DNA of 64,000 bases from contig CAJULM010000014.1 in NCBI GenBank assembly GCA_910587285.1, positions 1 to 64,000 on the forward strand, read 5' to 3'. This stretch comes from an uncultured Oscillospiraceae bacterium (GTDB lineage: Bacteria; Bacillota; Clostridia; Oscillospirales; Oscillospiraceae). The number at the start of each line of letters is the position of its first letter. Position 1 is the stretch's first letter. The translations under genes and the position numbers were made by a program. The notes beneath the pieces were generated by a model. It searched no databases. It saw only the letters and a program-made list of their open reading frames with translations, and was not told the DNA's origin. Below are positions 1 through 8,066 of this stretch, one piece after another.

Positions 1-228
1 CATGGGGAACAGCACGTTGAAGCCGTCCATCCGCTTCTTCCGGGTGACGATGTCCATGGCGGTGTAGGGCCGGGGATGGCCTACGTGGAGGCCCTGGCCG
101 GAGGGGTAGGGGAACTCCACCAGGCCGTAGAATTTGGGCTTATCGCTCTTGTCCTCGGCGGCGTACACCCTGGCGTCCTCCCAGCGCTTTTGCCACTTGG
201 GTTCGATGGCCGCGAAATCGTATTTCAA
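1..228 (-). CDS. leuS: Leucyl-tRNA synthetase, N-terminal part (cut by window edge)
   Basis: Class I aminoacyl-tRNA synthetase that charges tRNA-Leu with leucine in the cytoplasm. Only the first 76 codons are in the window; the gene continues off the left edge. The visible protein has the LeuRS opening (AIEPKWQKRWED), then FPYPSG and the ATP-binding HIGH-type motif HVGH, typical of the Rossmann catalytic core. The best start is TTG at 228, eight bases after an AGGGAG ribosome site; a GTG nine bases upstream overlaps that site and is less likely. A consensus promoter lies 40-70 bases upstream and leaves a leader of only about 30 bases, so no T-box fits there. Identification is secure. Confidence 0.93.
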   Translation of the reverse strand, partial: MKYDFAAIEPKWQKRWEDARVYAAEDKSDKPKFYGLVEFPYPSGQGLHVGHPRPYTAMDIVTRKKRMDGFNVLFPM

Positions 229-267
229 TGTGAACACTCCCTTGGGTGATCTTTTTCAAGTTAAGAT

Positions 268-296
268 ATTATATAGGAAACGTGGAGAGATTGCAA
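268..296 (-). promoter_or_regulatory. leuS promoter
   Basis: On the minus strand, -35 TTGCAA (296-291), a 17-base spacer and -10 TATAAT (273-268). It points at leuS with a predicted 5' leader of about 30 bases. Confidence 0.75.
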
Positions 297-369
297 GCGT
301 TTGGGCAAAAAGTCCCTTTTAAGAAAAGTGCTGCTATGTTACAACTTCGGCAGTTTCTACAAAAGCATG

Positions 370-398
370 TTGATACAGTCATCATGATATGCTATAAT
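370..398 (+). promoter_or_regulatory. Promoter of the GNAT gene
   Basis: -35 TTGATA (370-375), a 17-base spacer and a perfect -10 TATAAT (393-398), followed by a GGAGG ribosome site at 420-424 and ATG at 434. It is divergent from the leuS promoter. Confidence 0.8.
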
Positions 399-433
399 CT
401 GAACGGCAAAAAAAGATTTGGAGGATAAAACCC

Positions 434-919
434 ATGAAGATTAGAAGATCAGCAGAGCATGAGTTGTTGAAATTGTGGGGATATGAGAGTATTCATACTG
501 CTTCTTCTAATGCAAAATTCTTTTGTGACAACATAAAAAGAGGGAATGCTGAATTTTGGACGCTCGACTATGATGGAGAACTGGTTGGAGAACTGTATGT
601 TTTCTATGACCTTGAGGACAAAGATTTTGCAGATGGCAAAAGAACTGCATATCTTTGTGCATTTAGAGTTAGAACAGATTTCCGTGGTCAGGGATTAGGT
701 ACAAAGCTGATCTGCCACGTGATGGAGCACATAAAGGATTTGGGATATCAACGGATATCTATTGGTGTTGACACCACAGATATGGCTAATATTCGTTTAT
801 ATAAGCGGCTTGGTTTTACAACAAAGGCAAAAGAGTGTGCAGAAGATCCTTGCGACAGAGACGAAAATATGCAGCCGAAATCATGCCCTTGCTTTTGGCT
901 GTTATATAAAGAGGTCTAA
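434..919 (+). CDS. GNAT-family N-acetyltransferase
   Basis: A 161-residue GCN5-related acetyltransferase that would transfer an acetyl group from acetyl-CoA to an unidentified small molecule or protein amine. The acetyl-CoA loop is visible as RGQGLGT near residue 88, preceded by the beta-4 strand CAFRVR and followed by the usual C-terminal NIRLYKRLGF motif. The gene has its own consensus promoter, a GGAGG site nine bases before the ATG and a hairpin terminator downstream, so it is a single-gene unit. Its codons are far more AT-rich than those of leuS and hydA beside it, which suggests recent acquisition. The substrate cannot be told from sequence. Confidence 0.85.
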   Translation: MKIRRSAEHELLKLWGYESIHTASSNAKFFCDNIKRGNAEFWTLDYDGELVGELYVFYDLEDKDFADGKRTAYLCAFRVRTDFRGQGLGTKLICHVMEHIKDLGYQRISIGVDTTDMANIRLYKRLGFTTKAKECAEDPCDRDENMQPKSCPCFWLLYKEV

Positions 920-948
920 ATATCTTATCAGCTAATCCCGATTTATTG

Positions 949-974
949 GGCAGTCACCTTTCAAAGTGACTGCC
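949..974 (+). terminator. Terminator after the GNAT gene
   Basis: Nine-base perfect stem (GGCAGTCAC / GTGACTGCC) with an eight-base loop, followed by a T-rich stretch. It lies 30 bases after the stop codon. Confidence 0.75.
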
Positions 975-1063
975 TCTTTGGATATTTTGACGAATCGCTT
1001 TGTCAACTGTCATTGAACCATACAAAGCTGAAAAGGGAGGGCAAAAAAGGCCGGACGGCATGG

Positions 1064-1132
1064 AAAATCCCCGGCGCTGGCCGGGGATTTGGAAATTGAG
1101 ACGGCCGTCTGGGATATCCCGGACGGCCGTCT
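1064..1132 (-). terminator. Double hairpin after the hydrogenase gene
   Basis: Two GC-rich stems just past the hydA stop on the minus strand. The first (arms 1122-1132 and 1099-1109, AGACGGCCGTC) encloses a second small palindrome. The other (about 1065-1090) is built on ATCCCCGGC / GCCGGGGAT and ends in TTTT. They look like tandem terminators. Confidence 0.65.
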
Positions 1133-1140
1133 TGTACTCG

Positions 1141-2649
1141 TTACGCCTGGGTCGCCGCCTCGGCCCGCGCCTTCTCCACCGCGCCGCCGGGCTTTTTGTC
1201 GCTGCTCTCGGCGGGGACCTCCGACAGACCGCCGATTCCGTTCACAGCGTCCGCGATGGTGCGCTCGCCCGCCTGCTTGGCGTGCTTGGCCACCTCGTTC
1301 TTGTTTTTCGGGCTGCGGTTCAGCACCGCCGGACCCTGAACGCAGCCGCCCATACAGGCCATGCCCTCGATGAAATTCTCCGGCAGTACGCCCTTGGACA
1401 TCTTAATCAGCGCCATCTTGCACTCCTCAATGCCGCTGCACGCGATGGGCTTGGCCTCCACCGCGCTGCCACGCTCTTTCAAGGCCTGACCCACCGCCGC
1501 CGCCACGCCGCCGCCGGCGGCAAAGCTGCGGCCAAAGCCGCTGGCGTGGTCCAGGGGGATCTCCTTCATCTTGGTCACGTCGATCTCCTTGGCGGACAGC
1601 ATGGAGTACAGCTCCTCAAACGTGAGCACCAGGTCCACGCTGGCCCGGGTGCGGCCCAGATGGAACTCCCGCTTTTTTGCCACACAGGGGCCGATGAACA
1701 CCACCCGGGCCAGGGGATCCCGGTCCTTGATGTTCCGGCCCAGCATCACCATGGGGGAGGGCGTGGTGGACACCAGGGGCACCTGGTCGGGCATATGCCG
1801 CTCCACAAACGCCACGAACGCCGGACAGCAGGAGGAGGTCATGGGCCCGCCGCCCCGCTCCTCAAACTCGGCGGCCTCCGCCTGGGCGGTGAGGTCGGCG
1901 CCCAGCGCCACCTCCGCCACGTCGTAGAAGCCGATCTCCTTCAACGCCGCGGCCATCTGGCCGGGGGTGCAGTCAAACTGCCCCACAAAGGAGGGCGCCA
2001 GAATGGCGTAGACGTGGAGGCCCCACTTGTCCGCCCCCAGCAGCATCTGAATCACGTCCACGATATACGATTTGTCCATCACCGCGCCGAAGGGGCACTG
2101 AATCACGCACTGGCCGCAGGAAATGCACTTGTTTACGTCAATGTTAGCCTTGCGGTCAGGGCCCATGGAAATCGCTTTCACGGGGCAGCCGCGCTCGCAG
2201 GGACGCATATTCTTGGTGATGGCGCCGTAGGGGCAGGCCTCAATGCACTTCCCGCACAGGATGCACTTGGAGTGGTCAATGACGGAGCGGTGGTTCTCAA
2301 TGCGAATCGCCCCCTTGGGGCACACGTCCATACAGCGGTGGGCGATACAGCCCCGGCAGGACGCGCCCACGCTGATCTCGGTGACAGGACATTCGTCGCA
2401 GGCGATGGGGAGCACCTCCACCAAGGCAGGGTTGGCTCGGTCGCCGCCCATGGCCATTTTCACCCGGCTGGTTACTACGGCCCTCTCTTTATAGATGCAG
2501 CATCGCATCTGGGCCTCCGGGCCGGGGATAATCTCCTCCGGGATGTTCAGCAGGTCGTTGCTTTGCAGCCGCTCGTTCCAGGCCAGGCGGGCCACGGCGG
2601 TAAGTACCTCGTCCTTCAGCTTTTGAACTGTAGTCTCGTAATGACGCAC
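1141..2649 (-). CDS. Monomeric [FeFe]-hydrogenase, group B-like
   Basis: 502-residue iron hydrogenase that reduces protons to H2, probably with ferredoxin electrons, in the cytoplasm. From the N-terminus there is a cysteine-rich iron-sulfur region (CDECP near residue 84, then CRGC and CMDVCP), two further 4Fe-4S clusters (CILCGKCIEACP and CISCGQCVIQCP, about residues 131-185) and the H-cluster domain. All three H-cluster signatures are present: TSSCCPAF (L1), FIGPCVAKK (L2) and EGMACMGGCVQG (L3). The Phe in L1 and the compact layout fit the group B enzymes known from clostridia better than the TSCCPxW group A type. The GTG start follows GAGGAGGG by nine bases. The gene is monocistronic, with a consensus promoter and tandem terminators, and no maturation gene (hydEFG) is nearby. 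Confidence 0.9.
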   Translation of the reverse strand: MRHYETTVQKLKDEVLTAVARLAWNERLQSNDLLNIPEEIIPGPEAQMRCCIYKERAVVTSRVKMAMGGDRANPALVEVLPIACDECPVTEISVGASCRGCIAHRCMDVCPKGAIRIENHRSVIDHSKCILCGKCIEACPYGAITKNMRPCERGCPVKAISMGPDRKANIDVNKCISCGQCVIQCPFGAVMDKSYIVDVIQMLLGADKWGLHVYAILAPSFVGQFDCTPGQMAAALKEIGFYDVAEVALGADLTAQAEAAEFEERGGGPMTSSCCPAFVAFVERHMPDQVPLVSTTPSPMVMLGRNIKDRDPLARVVFIGPCVAKKREFHLGRTRASVDLVLTFEELYSMLSAKEIDVTKMKEIPLDHASGFGRSFAAGGGVAAAVGQALKERGSAVEAKPIACSGIEECKMALIKMSKGVLPENFIEGMACMGGCVQGPAVLNRSPKNKNEVAKHAKQAGERTIADAVNGIGGLSEVPAESSDKKPGGAVEKARAEAATQA

Positions 2650-2727
2650 AGGCTTATTCCCTCCTCAATTATGTGGACGGCTGTTTGACAGTCCGCTTGT
2701 TAAAAAAATGTCGATTCATCATCTTGC

Positions 2728-2756
2728 ATTATACCGTGGATGGGTTTCTGCGTCAA
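2728..2756 (-). promoter_or_regulatory. Hydrogenase promoter
   Basis: Minus-strand TTGACG (2756-2751), 17-base spacer, TATAAT (2733-2728). It is one of the closest matches to the housekeeping consensus in the window and implies a 5' leader of about 70 bases. Confidence 0.8.
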
Positions 2757-2928
2757 CCCAAAAACCGGGATTTTGCATCAAAAATTTGTGGCGAATTTGG
2801 CATACACAAGCAGCTGCGCGCACCTTTTCCACCTCTGCGGCATAGTCTAAAATGAAAACGCGAGGCGCGGCCAGCGAGTTCCCTTCAATGCTTCAGCCCC
2901 GCCTCATTAGGAGGAGGCTTTTATCAGA

Positions 2929-3203
2929 ATGCCAGAGATTCGGTACTTTTTAGGTGGAAACACACCTTTGGGATTTCACTCTCTCTATCATCAGCTCTCC
3001 GACCCAGCCCGTTTCCAGGCCGTGTACATCATCAAGGGAGGCCCTGGAAGCGGAAAATCCACCCTCATGCGCCGGGTGGGCCGCCACGCCCAGGCGGCTG
3101 GGCTGAATACGGAGGAAGTCCTGTGCTCCGGCGACCCAGACTCCCTGGATGCGCTCATCCTTCCCCAGTTGGGCGCGGCGCTGGTGGATGGCACGGCGCC
3201 CCA
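2929..3203 (+). pseudogene. P-loop ATPase, 5' part (gene split by an insertion)
   Basis: The first 91 codons of a cytoplasmic ATPase of the clostridial family often catalogued as PRK06851; its function is not established. The opening EIRYFLGGNTP is followed by a Walker A motif (GGPGSGKST, about residues 37-45), then CSGDPDSLD. The native frame ends at GTAP, where a foreign sequence begins; the frame runs 22 more meaningless codons to a stop at 3268-3270. The missing 267 codons sit at 17284-18087 in the matching frame. Start: ATG 2929 after GGAGGAGG. A short product may still be made but would lack most of the ATPase domain. Confidence 0.85.
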
Positions 3204-3216
3204 GGGGGTTGTGCCG
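3190..3216 (+). other. Left attachment site (attL)
   Basis: Host sequence GGCACGGCGCCC joins the element sequence GGGGGTTGTGCCG across the proposed CA crossover dinucleotide at 3202-3203. Confidence 0.6.
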
Positions 3217-3241
3217 TTAGTACATTTTGAGCTGTGTGGGT

Positions 3242-3266
3242 GGTACCACGACGTGGTCGTGGTGCC
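3242..3266. terminator. Hairpin between recombinase stop and left end
   Basis: 11-base arms (GGTACCACGAC / GTCGTGGTGCC, one mismatch) around a three-base loop, directly after the recombinase stop on the minus strand. It could be that gene's terminator or part of the integrase binding arm; there is no clear T-run. Confidence 0.45.
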
Positions 3267-3272
3267 CTAATT

Positions 3273-4811
3273 TTAGAACTTCCAGTTTATTTTGACCTCT
3301 TGCTTGCCGGTGTTGGGATTTCGTTCGCCGATTTCAATGCGTTCAATCAAGCCTACCACCAGTTCCCGAGGAACGGTTTCCAACTTCAGCAACTTCCGCG
3401 CCTTTTCCATCAAGTCGGCTTGCTGCTGAGGTTGTTCCCGTTTTTCAAGCTCTTCCTCGATTTTTGCCAGCCGCTGTTCCAGGCGGCTTTTTTCGTCCAG
3501 AAAGGATCGGTTCAGCTCCACAAACTGGCCTTCGCTGATAATCCCTGCCACCTTGTCTAAATACAGCGTTTTCAGCGCCTGGCTTCGTTTTTCCAGTTGA
3601 GCCGCGAGGGTCTTTCGCTCCTGCTTCAAGGCTTTCTGCCGGGTGTCTTCCTGGGGCTGGAGATCGTTGGGGTTCAGCTCATAATAGGTCTGGACGTAGT
3701 AACGAATACGGTCGGACACCAGATCGATGAGCTGATCCAGCCGGACGGAGTGGCGGGTACACAGCCGTTGTTTGCCGCTGTCGGCGTACAGCTTGCAGCG
3801 GAGGTAGCTTCGCTTGCCGTTGGAGCACTTGCTCATGGTGGAACCGCAGTCGGCGCACTTCACCAGTCCGGACAGCAGATGGGCCTCCCCGGTGCCGTCC
3901 GTCCGGGTGCGCAGCTTCAACCCCCGCTGGACCGCCTGGAAAGTCTCCCGGTCGATGATGGCCTCGTGAGTGCCCTCTACCCGGTACCATTCGCTTTTCG
4001 GTGTGTCAATGACCACCTTGGACTTGTAGCTGACCTTCCTCCGCCGGCCCTGGATCATCACACCGGTGTACATCTCGTTGGTCAGGATGCGGCCCACCGT
4101 TACCTTGTTCCACAGGCCAAAATCGTTCTTGATGGGATGGTTGCAGGTCCAGCCCCGCTCCGCCTTGTAGCGGGTGGGGTTGGGGATACCCTGCTGGTTC
4201 AGCAGATAGGCGATGTTCTGCCGACCATGACCCTCCAGCGACCATTGGAAGATCTGCCGCACCACCTCAGCCGCCTCAGGGTCAGGGATGATGTGGTTTT
4301 TGTCTGCCGGATCTTTCTGATAGCCGTAGATGGGGAAGCCGCCGATGTACTTGCCCTCCCGCCGCTTCAGGTCGAACACCATGCGGACGTTCTCGGACAG
4401 GTCCTCCAGGTACCACTCGTTCACCAGGCCGTTGATCTGCCGGGCCTTTTTGTTGCCTTTGACCTCGGTGTCGGCATTGTCCGCCACAGCGATAAAGCGG
4501 ATGCCCCAAATGGGAAACAGACCGTGGATGTACTTCTCCACCAGCTCCATATCACGGGTAAACCGGGACTGGGATTTGCACAGGACGATTTGGAATTTTT
4601 TCTGCTTGGCGGCCTTGATCATGCGGCTGAAGTCCGGACGGTCGCTGTCCACTCCGGAGAAGTCCTCATCGCAATAAATCGAGTAGATATCCCAGCCGTG
4701 TTCGATGGCGTAGTGGGTCAGCAGAAATTTCTGGTTCTGGATGCTTTCGGACTCGGGCTGGTGCTTGTCTTCGTCCTCCTTACTCAGTCGTGTATAGATC
4801 GCGCAAAGGAT
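3273..4811 (-). CDS. Large serine recombinase (probable integrase of the element)
   Basis: Cuts and rejoins DNA at att sites through a serine-DNA link. The frame holds 512 residues: a resolvase domain with the catalytic serine in YTRLSKEDE (Ser10), SIQNQ, the DEDFSGVDSDRPDF segment, a recombinase domain, a zinc-ribbon with CADCGSTM, and a long C-terminal coiled coil (about residues 390-470). Every ATG, GTG or TTG in frame lies downstream of the catalytic serine: the first is GTG at 4652, at residue 54. The codon at a proper distance (six bases) from a perfect AGGAGGTG site is ATC at 4811, preceded by an in-frame TAA at 4817-4815. Either a rare ATC start is used or the start was lost by mutation. 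A consensus promoter lies upstream. Family and role are secure; whether it is active is open. Confidence 0.85.
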   Translation of the reverse strand: MLCAIYTRLSKEDEDKHQPESESIQNQKFLLTHYAIEHGWDIYSIYCDEDFSGVDSDRPDFSRMIKAAKQKKFQIVLCKSQSRFTRDMELVEKYIHGLFPIWGIRFIAVADNADTEVKGNKKARQINGLVNEWYLEDLSENVRMVFDLKRREGKYIGGFPIYGYQKDPADKNHIIPDPEAAEVVRQIFQWSLEGHGRQNIAYLLNQQGIPNPTRYKAERGWTCNHPIKNDFGLWNKVTVGRILTNEMYTGVMIQGRRRKVSYKSKVVIDTPKSEWYRVEGTHEAIIDRETFQAVQRGLKLRTRTDGTGEAHLLSGLVKCADCGSTMSKCSNGKRSYLRCKLYADSGKQRLCTRHSVRLDQLIDLVSDRIRYYVQTYYELNPNDLQPQEDTRQKALKQERKTLAAQLEKRSQALKTLYLDKVAGIISEGQFVELNRSFLDEKSRLEQRLAKIEEELEKREQPQQQADLMEKARKLLKLETVPRELVVGLIERIEIGERNPNTGKQEVKINWKF

Positions 4812-4848
4812 TTGTTACACCTCCTCAAAGGCGTAACTGCTCAATATC

Positions 4849-4877
4849 ATCATACAACAAGAGCAGTCGGGCCGCAA
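4849..4877 (-). promoter_or_regulatory. Recombinase promoter
   Basis: Minus-strand TTGCGG (4877-4872), 17-base spacer, TATGAT (4854-4849), about 30 bases before the AGGAGGTG site. A 12-bp inverted repeat (AATGCCTTTGCC / GGCAAAGGCATT, 4890-4921) sits just upstream of the -35 and may be an operator or a terminator. Confidence 0.6.
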
Positions 4878-4936
4878 GGATTTATTTGAAATGCCTTTGC
4901 CGGTAAAATGGCAAAGGCATTCAAAACGTATGAGAC

Positions 4937-5147
4937 ATGGATGAGGTAAACGACGTCCGTCTGATAGCGGAGGCTTCCGCACGGATGGCCCATTTCAACC
5001 CCGCCAAGTTGCTTTCCGGCCATCAAATTGACGAGGCCCTGGGACTTTCTCCCGAGGACTATGGTGCTAATTGTAATCGGAGCACGAAAAGACGATGAGG
5101 TCTACCATATTGCCCATAAACGAATCCAAGAGCACAATTTGAAATAA
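4937..5147 (+). pseudogene. Remnant of a RelB/RelE-like antitoxin-toxin pair
   Basis: Two overlapping short frames. The first (ATG 4937, stop 5096-5098, 53 codons) opens like a small antitoxin: DVRLIAEASARMAHFNP, then LSGHQIDEALGLSPED. The second (5061-5147) reads VLIVIGARKDDEVYHIAHKRI, which resembles the last strand and helix of a RelE/ParE toxin (GxRxxxEVYxIAxxRI). The body of the toxin is missing, so an internal deletion seems to have joined the antitoxin to the toxin tail. Family assignment rests on short similarity and is tentative. A terminator-like hairpin follows. Confidence 0.5.
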
Positions 5148-5156
5148 GAGTCATCA

Positions 5157-5185
5157 GAGGGATAACACACGCAGTGTTGTCCCTC
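5157..5185. terminator. Bidirectional hairpin terminator
   Basis: 12-bp stem (GAGGGATAACAC / GTGTTGTCCCTC, one G-T pair) with a five-base loop, then TTCTCGTTTTGTTATTT on the plus strand. It ends the toxin-antitoxin remnant on one side and the short minus-strand ORF on the other. Confidence 0.7.
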
Positions 5186-5196
5186 TTCTCGTTTTG

Positions 5197-5310
5197 TTAT
5201 TTCTGGAGCTCCTTTAAAAGCCAGGCAGTAATAGTCTGGCAAATCATTTCGTTGTCAGCCTTGAACGGTGGTATGTGAGATTCTTTCAAAATCAAAGAAG
5301 AATCTTTCAT
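5197..5310 (-). CDS. Possible 37-residue protein of unknown function
   Basis: Short frame beginning MKDSSLILKESHIPPF and ending in an amphipathic stretch TAWLLKELQK. Support comes from a GGAGG ribosome site eight bases before the ATG and a terminator hairpin just after the stop. It is divergent from the Wadjet operon, whose promoter lies about 50 bases upstream. A longer frame (from 5430) would run through that promoter and is less likely. I do not recognise the family. Confidence 0.35.
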   Translation of the reverse strand: MKDSSLILKESHIPPFKADNEMICQTITAWLLKELQK

Positions 5311-5358
5311 GAAAATCGCCTCCGGTAAACTATATGAAACAGAAAGTACAAAATATGA

Positions 5359-5387
5359 TTGTAAAGTTGGGGCAGATATAGTATGAT
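5359..5387 (+). promoter_or_regulatory. Wadjet operon promoter
   Basis: TTGTAA (5359-5364), 17-base spacer, TATGAT (5382-5387), about 40 bases before jetA. It is the only promoter-like site seen before the four tightly coupled jet genes. Confidence 0.65.
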
Positions 5388-5428
5388 TAAGTCGATAACA
5401 GGAATTGAGTGTGAAAGGCAGATGGATC

Positions 5429-6916
5429 ATGCTGCAAGCTAATTTATTGGAAGGTATTCCCGAAACCAGATATCTCTCAGCAGATAACTACAGGGTCTAT
5501 CGAACAATTATGCGCATCTTCTACCTGGAGCACCAGAAGATGCACTATCAGATGGATCGGGACGCTGTTCTGATCCTGCTTCGAGGACAGGCTGTCTTTG
5601 CGGACTACACCCCGGAGCAGTTGACGCTTGACCTCCAGCAGCTGGTCAAGTGGAAAAACCTTACGCCTATCCAAGACCCGCGCAAACCCCGCACCATCGC
5701 TGAGTTCAAAAACAAGCAGTATCAATATATGATGTCTCAGACGGCCATCGAGGTCGAACGGCTGACTATCACGCTGGAAAATCTGTCCACCCGGACATCC
5801 AGTCTCTCTGCCAGTCCATTCCGTCGCATCCGGGAGGATCTGTATAAAGCGGAACAATTGGACAGTATGCCCCTCCGTGAGGTCAACGCCTGGTGGCAGG
5901 ACCTGCAGGAGGACTTTCAGCGGCTGAGTCAGAACCATCAGGACTTTCTCCGGGAGTTCTACGGCCCAGGGATGGAAATGCAGATGAAATCGGTGGATTT
6001 TATTGTTTATAAGCAGAATTTAGTGCGATATCTGGAGGATTTTATTCAGGATCTCCAGCACAGCGCCGCCCAGATCGGCGCGCAGCTGGAGAAGTTCTCT
6101 CCAGAGCAGGTCACCCATATTTTAGACCTGGTCCGGCGCAGTGAGCTGGAGATCCCCCGCCCTCAGTCTGAGCAGTCCACCGACTGGGAAGCGGAGTTGC
6201 AAACTCGATGCCAAGGGGTCTGGCAGTCCCTGACCGACTGGTTCACCGGCAGCGATCCCGCCGCCCGGCAGGTGCTGAACGTGACCAATGAGGTCATCCG
6301 CAGGGCAGTGCAGAACGCTGCCCTGCTGGTGCAGATGGAGAACATGGGAGTGAGCAACAAGGCGGAGCTGCGGCACTTGCTCACCCTGTTTGCCGGGTTC
6401 AAAACGGTGGAGGAGGGTCATCGCCTCTCTGCCCTGGTATTCGGCGCCCAGCAGACCCGGCACTTTACCTTTGACCACATCCGGGAATCAGAGCGCATTG
6501 ACCTCAGCCCCTACGACGAGCCGCCAAAGGACTACTCCCTCCAGCCCCGGACGCGTTCCTATAAGCCCCGGATGGATCGCTCCGGTTTTGCGGACAAGAG
6601 CGCCGAAAAGGCGGCCCAGCGCCAGAAGATCCTGGAGGAGGAACGGACCCTCCGTCAGGAGGTCATAGGCCATATCCGGGACGGGAAGCTGGACCTGGCC
6701 GCGCTGGACGCCCCCGTCTCCCCCGCTGTGCGCACCGTGTTTTTGTCCTGGATCGCCCTGGCCAACCTCAGCCCCGACAAGCGGGGGCAGACCCAGTATG
6801 GCCAGTCCTACCGGCTGAAAAAGCGGGGCAGTCAGACCTGCGCGCTGCGGTGTACCGACGGCGTTCTGACCATGCCTAGCTGCGTGCTAATGTTTGAGGA
6901 GGCCGGCCATGTATGA
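5429..6916 (+). CDS. jetA: Wadjet protein JetA, type II (DUF2397/TIGR02677-like)
   Basis: The kleisin-like subunit of the Wadjet complex, which bridges the SMC heads of JetC and holds JetB. Wadjet blocks plasmid transformation by extruding DNA loops and cutting small circular DNA. The 495-residue protein opens with the family pattern, including RYLSADNYRVYRTIMRIFY and a DYTPEQL...DLQQLVKWKNL winged-helix segment within the first 85 residues, followed by long helices and a charged linker near residues 370-420. The start is uncertain: ATG 5429 has only a weak AAAGG upstream, and TTG 5405 or GTG 5411 are possible. The gene overlaps jetB by eight bases. Confidence 0.82.
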   Translation: MLQANLLEGIPETRYLSADNYRVYRTIMRIFYLEHQKMHYQMDRDAVLILLRGQAVFADYTPEQLTLDLQQLVKWKNLTPIQDPRKPRTIAEFKNKQYQYMMSQTAIEVERLTITLENLSTRTSSLSASPFRRIREDLYKAEQLDSMPLREVNAWWQDLQEDFQRLSQNHQDFLREFYGPGMEMQMKSVDFIVYKQNLVRYLEDFIQDLQHSAAQIGAQLEKFSPEQVTHILDLVRRSELEIPRPQSEQSTDWEAELQTRCQGVWQSLTDWFTGSDPAARQVLNVTNEVIRRAVQNAALLVQMENMGVSNKAELRHLLTLFAGFKTVEEGHRLSALVFGAQQTRHFTFDHIRESERIDLSPYDEPPKDYSLQPRTRSYKPRMDRSGFADKSAEKAAQRQKILEEERTLRQEVIGHIRDGKLDLAALDAPVSPAVRTVFLSWIALANLSPDKRGQTQYGQSYRLKKRGSQTCALRCTDGVLTMPSCVLMFEEAGHV

Positions 6917-8066
6917 ATTTCGCGCTCTGCTGGACCGGTTCTGGGTCACCCGGGCGGAGGACCGGGAGCTCTATTTCGGCCTGAAACGAGCCCTGCCCGA
7001 TTACCGCAGGCTGGTCAACGAGCTGCTGGGCTGGAACCTGGTGGTCAATGAGTCGGTGGTCAAGCTGGAGAAGGTGCCGCCCAGGGCCATGTCCTGGATG
7101 GGAATCCAGTCCTTTCAGGAGCCGCTGGACTACTGCCTGCTGTGCGCCGTCCTGCTGTTTCTGGCCGACCTGGACGACGGCGCTCCCTTTCTGCTCTCCT
7201 CCCTGACTCAGGCTGTGGAGACCTTCCTCAGTGAGGTCCAGCCGGTGGACTGGACCCGGTTCCCCCACCGCAAATCCCTGGTGCGGGTTCTCCAGTACGC
7301 CCAGGAGGTGGGGCTGGTGCTGGTCTACGACGGGAACAGCGCACTCTTCGGCAACGATCAAAATCAGGAGGTGCTCTATGAAAACACCGGCCTGTCCCGG
7401 CACTTTCCGGTACATTTTGGCCGGGACATTATGGGGTGCCGGTCCATTGAGGATTTCGAGGCCCTCGCCTGGGAGGGGGACGAGACCGAACAGCGGCGGC
7501 GGCGGGTCTACCGACAGCTGGCGCTGGCTCCCGGCCTCTACTGCTCCGACCAGACCCAGAGCGATTACGACTACATCAAAAATCAGCGCCGTACAGTAGG
7601 TGGGAATCTGGATCAGTTTTTGAACGGAGAGCTTCAGCTCTACAAAAACGGCGCGTTCTTTCTCCTGTCCGAGGGTGAGCGCTGCGGGCTACTCTACCCC
7701 GGGATCCGGGCGCTGTCCGACGTGTCGCTGCTGCTGTGCGCCCAGCTGAGAGAACAGATCGAACAGGGCGTCTATCCCCGCCGGGCGGACGACACCGTGC
7801 TGCTTACCCGCCGGGAGTTTTTCCATGAGCTGGAGCGCTGCCGGTCCCGGTACGGAAACGGCTGGGGCTCCCAGCTGCGCACCTGTTCACTGGAACGCAT
7901 CTGCCAGGAGCTAACCGTTTATATGGCCGATTGGATGCTCCTGGAGGTGCTGGAGGAGGACATACTGCTCTACCCGGCCGCAGGCAAACTGGTGGGGAGT
8001 TACCCCGCCACCTATCAAAATGAATCAAGGGAGGGGGAGGAAGATGAGCCGCTGGAAGATGAATAA
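6909..8066 (+). CDS. jetB: Wadjet protein JetB, type II (DUF2398/TIGR02678-like)
   Basis: KITE-type winged-helix subunit that joins the kleisin JetA in the SMC complex. 385 residues. The N-terminal third (LLDRFWVTRAEDRELYFGLKR, then LLGWNLVVNESVVKLEKVP) matches the DUF2398 opening, in which the GW.L and KLEKVP segments are characteristic; DYCLLCAVLLFLAD lies near residue 80. ATG 6909 follows GAGGAGG by five bases and overlaps the end of jetA; the 3' end overlaps jetC by 23 bases, so the genes are translationally coupled. The C-terminal 20 residues are acidic (EGEEDEPLEDE). Confidence 0.82.
   Translation: MYEFRALLDRFWVTRAEDRELYFGLKRALPDYRRLVNELLGWNLVVNESVVKLEKVPPRAMSWMGIQSFQEPLDYCLLCAVLLFLADLDDGAPFLLSSLTQAVETFLSEVQPVDWTRFPHRKSLVRVLQYAQEVGLVLVYDGNSALFGNDQNQEVLYENTGLSRHFPVHFGRDIMGCRSIEDFEALAWEGDETEQRRRRVYRQLALAPGLYCSDQTQSDYDYIKNQRRTVGGNLDQFLNGELQLYKNGAFFLLSEGERCGLLYPGIRALSDVSLLLCAQLREQIEQGVYPRRADDTVLLTRREFFHELERCRSRYGNGWGSQLRTCSLERICQELTVYMADWMLLEVLEEDILLYPAAGKLVGSYPATYQNESREGEEDEPLEDE

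Noticed and set aside
229..433. A T-box riboswitch for leuS
   Set aside because: The promoter leaves only about 30 bases of leader, too short for a T-box, and no AGGGTGG-like box is present.
1000..2688. A 562-codon frame antisense to the hydrogenase
   Set aside because: The opposite strand encodes an unmistakable [FeFe]-hydrogenase with all motifs; this frame has no recognisable domain.
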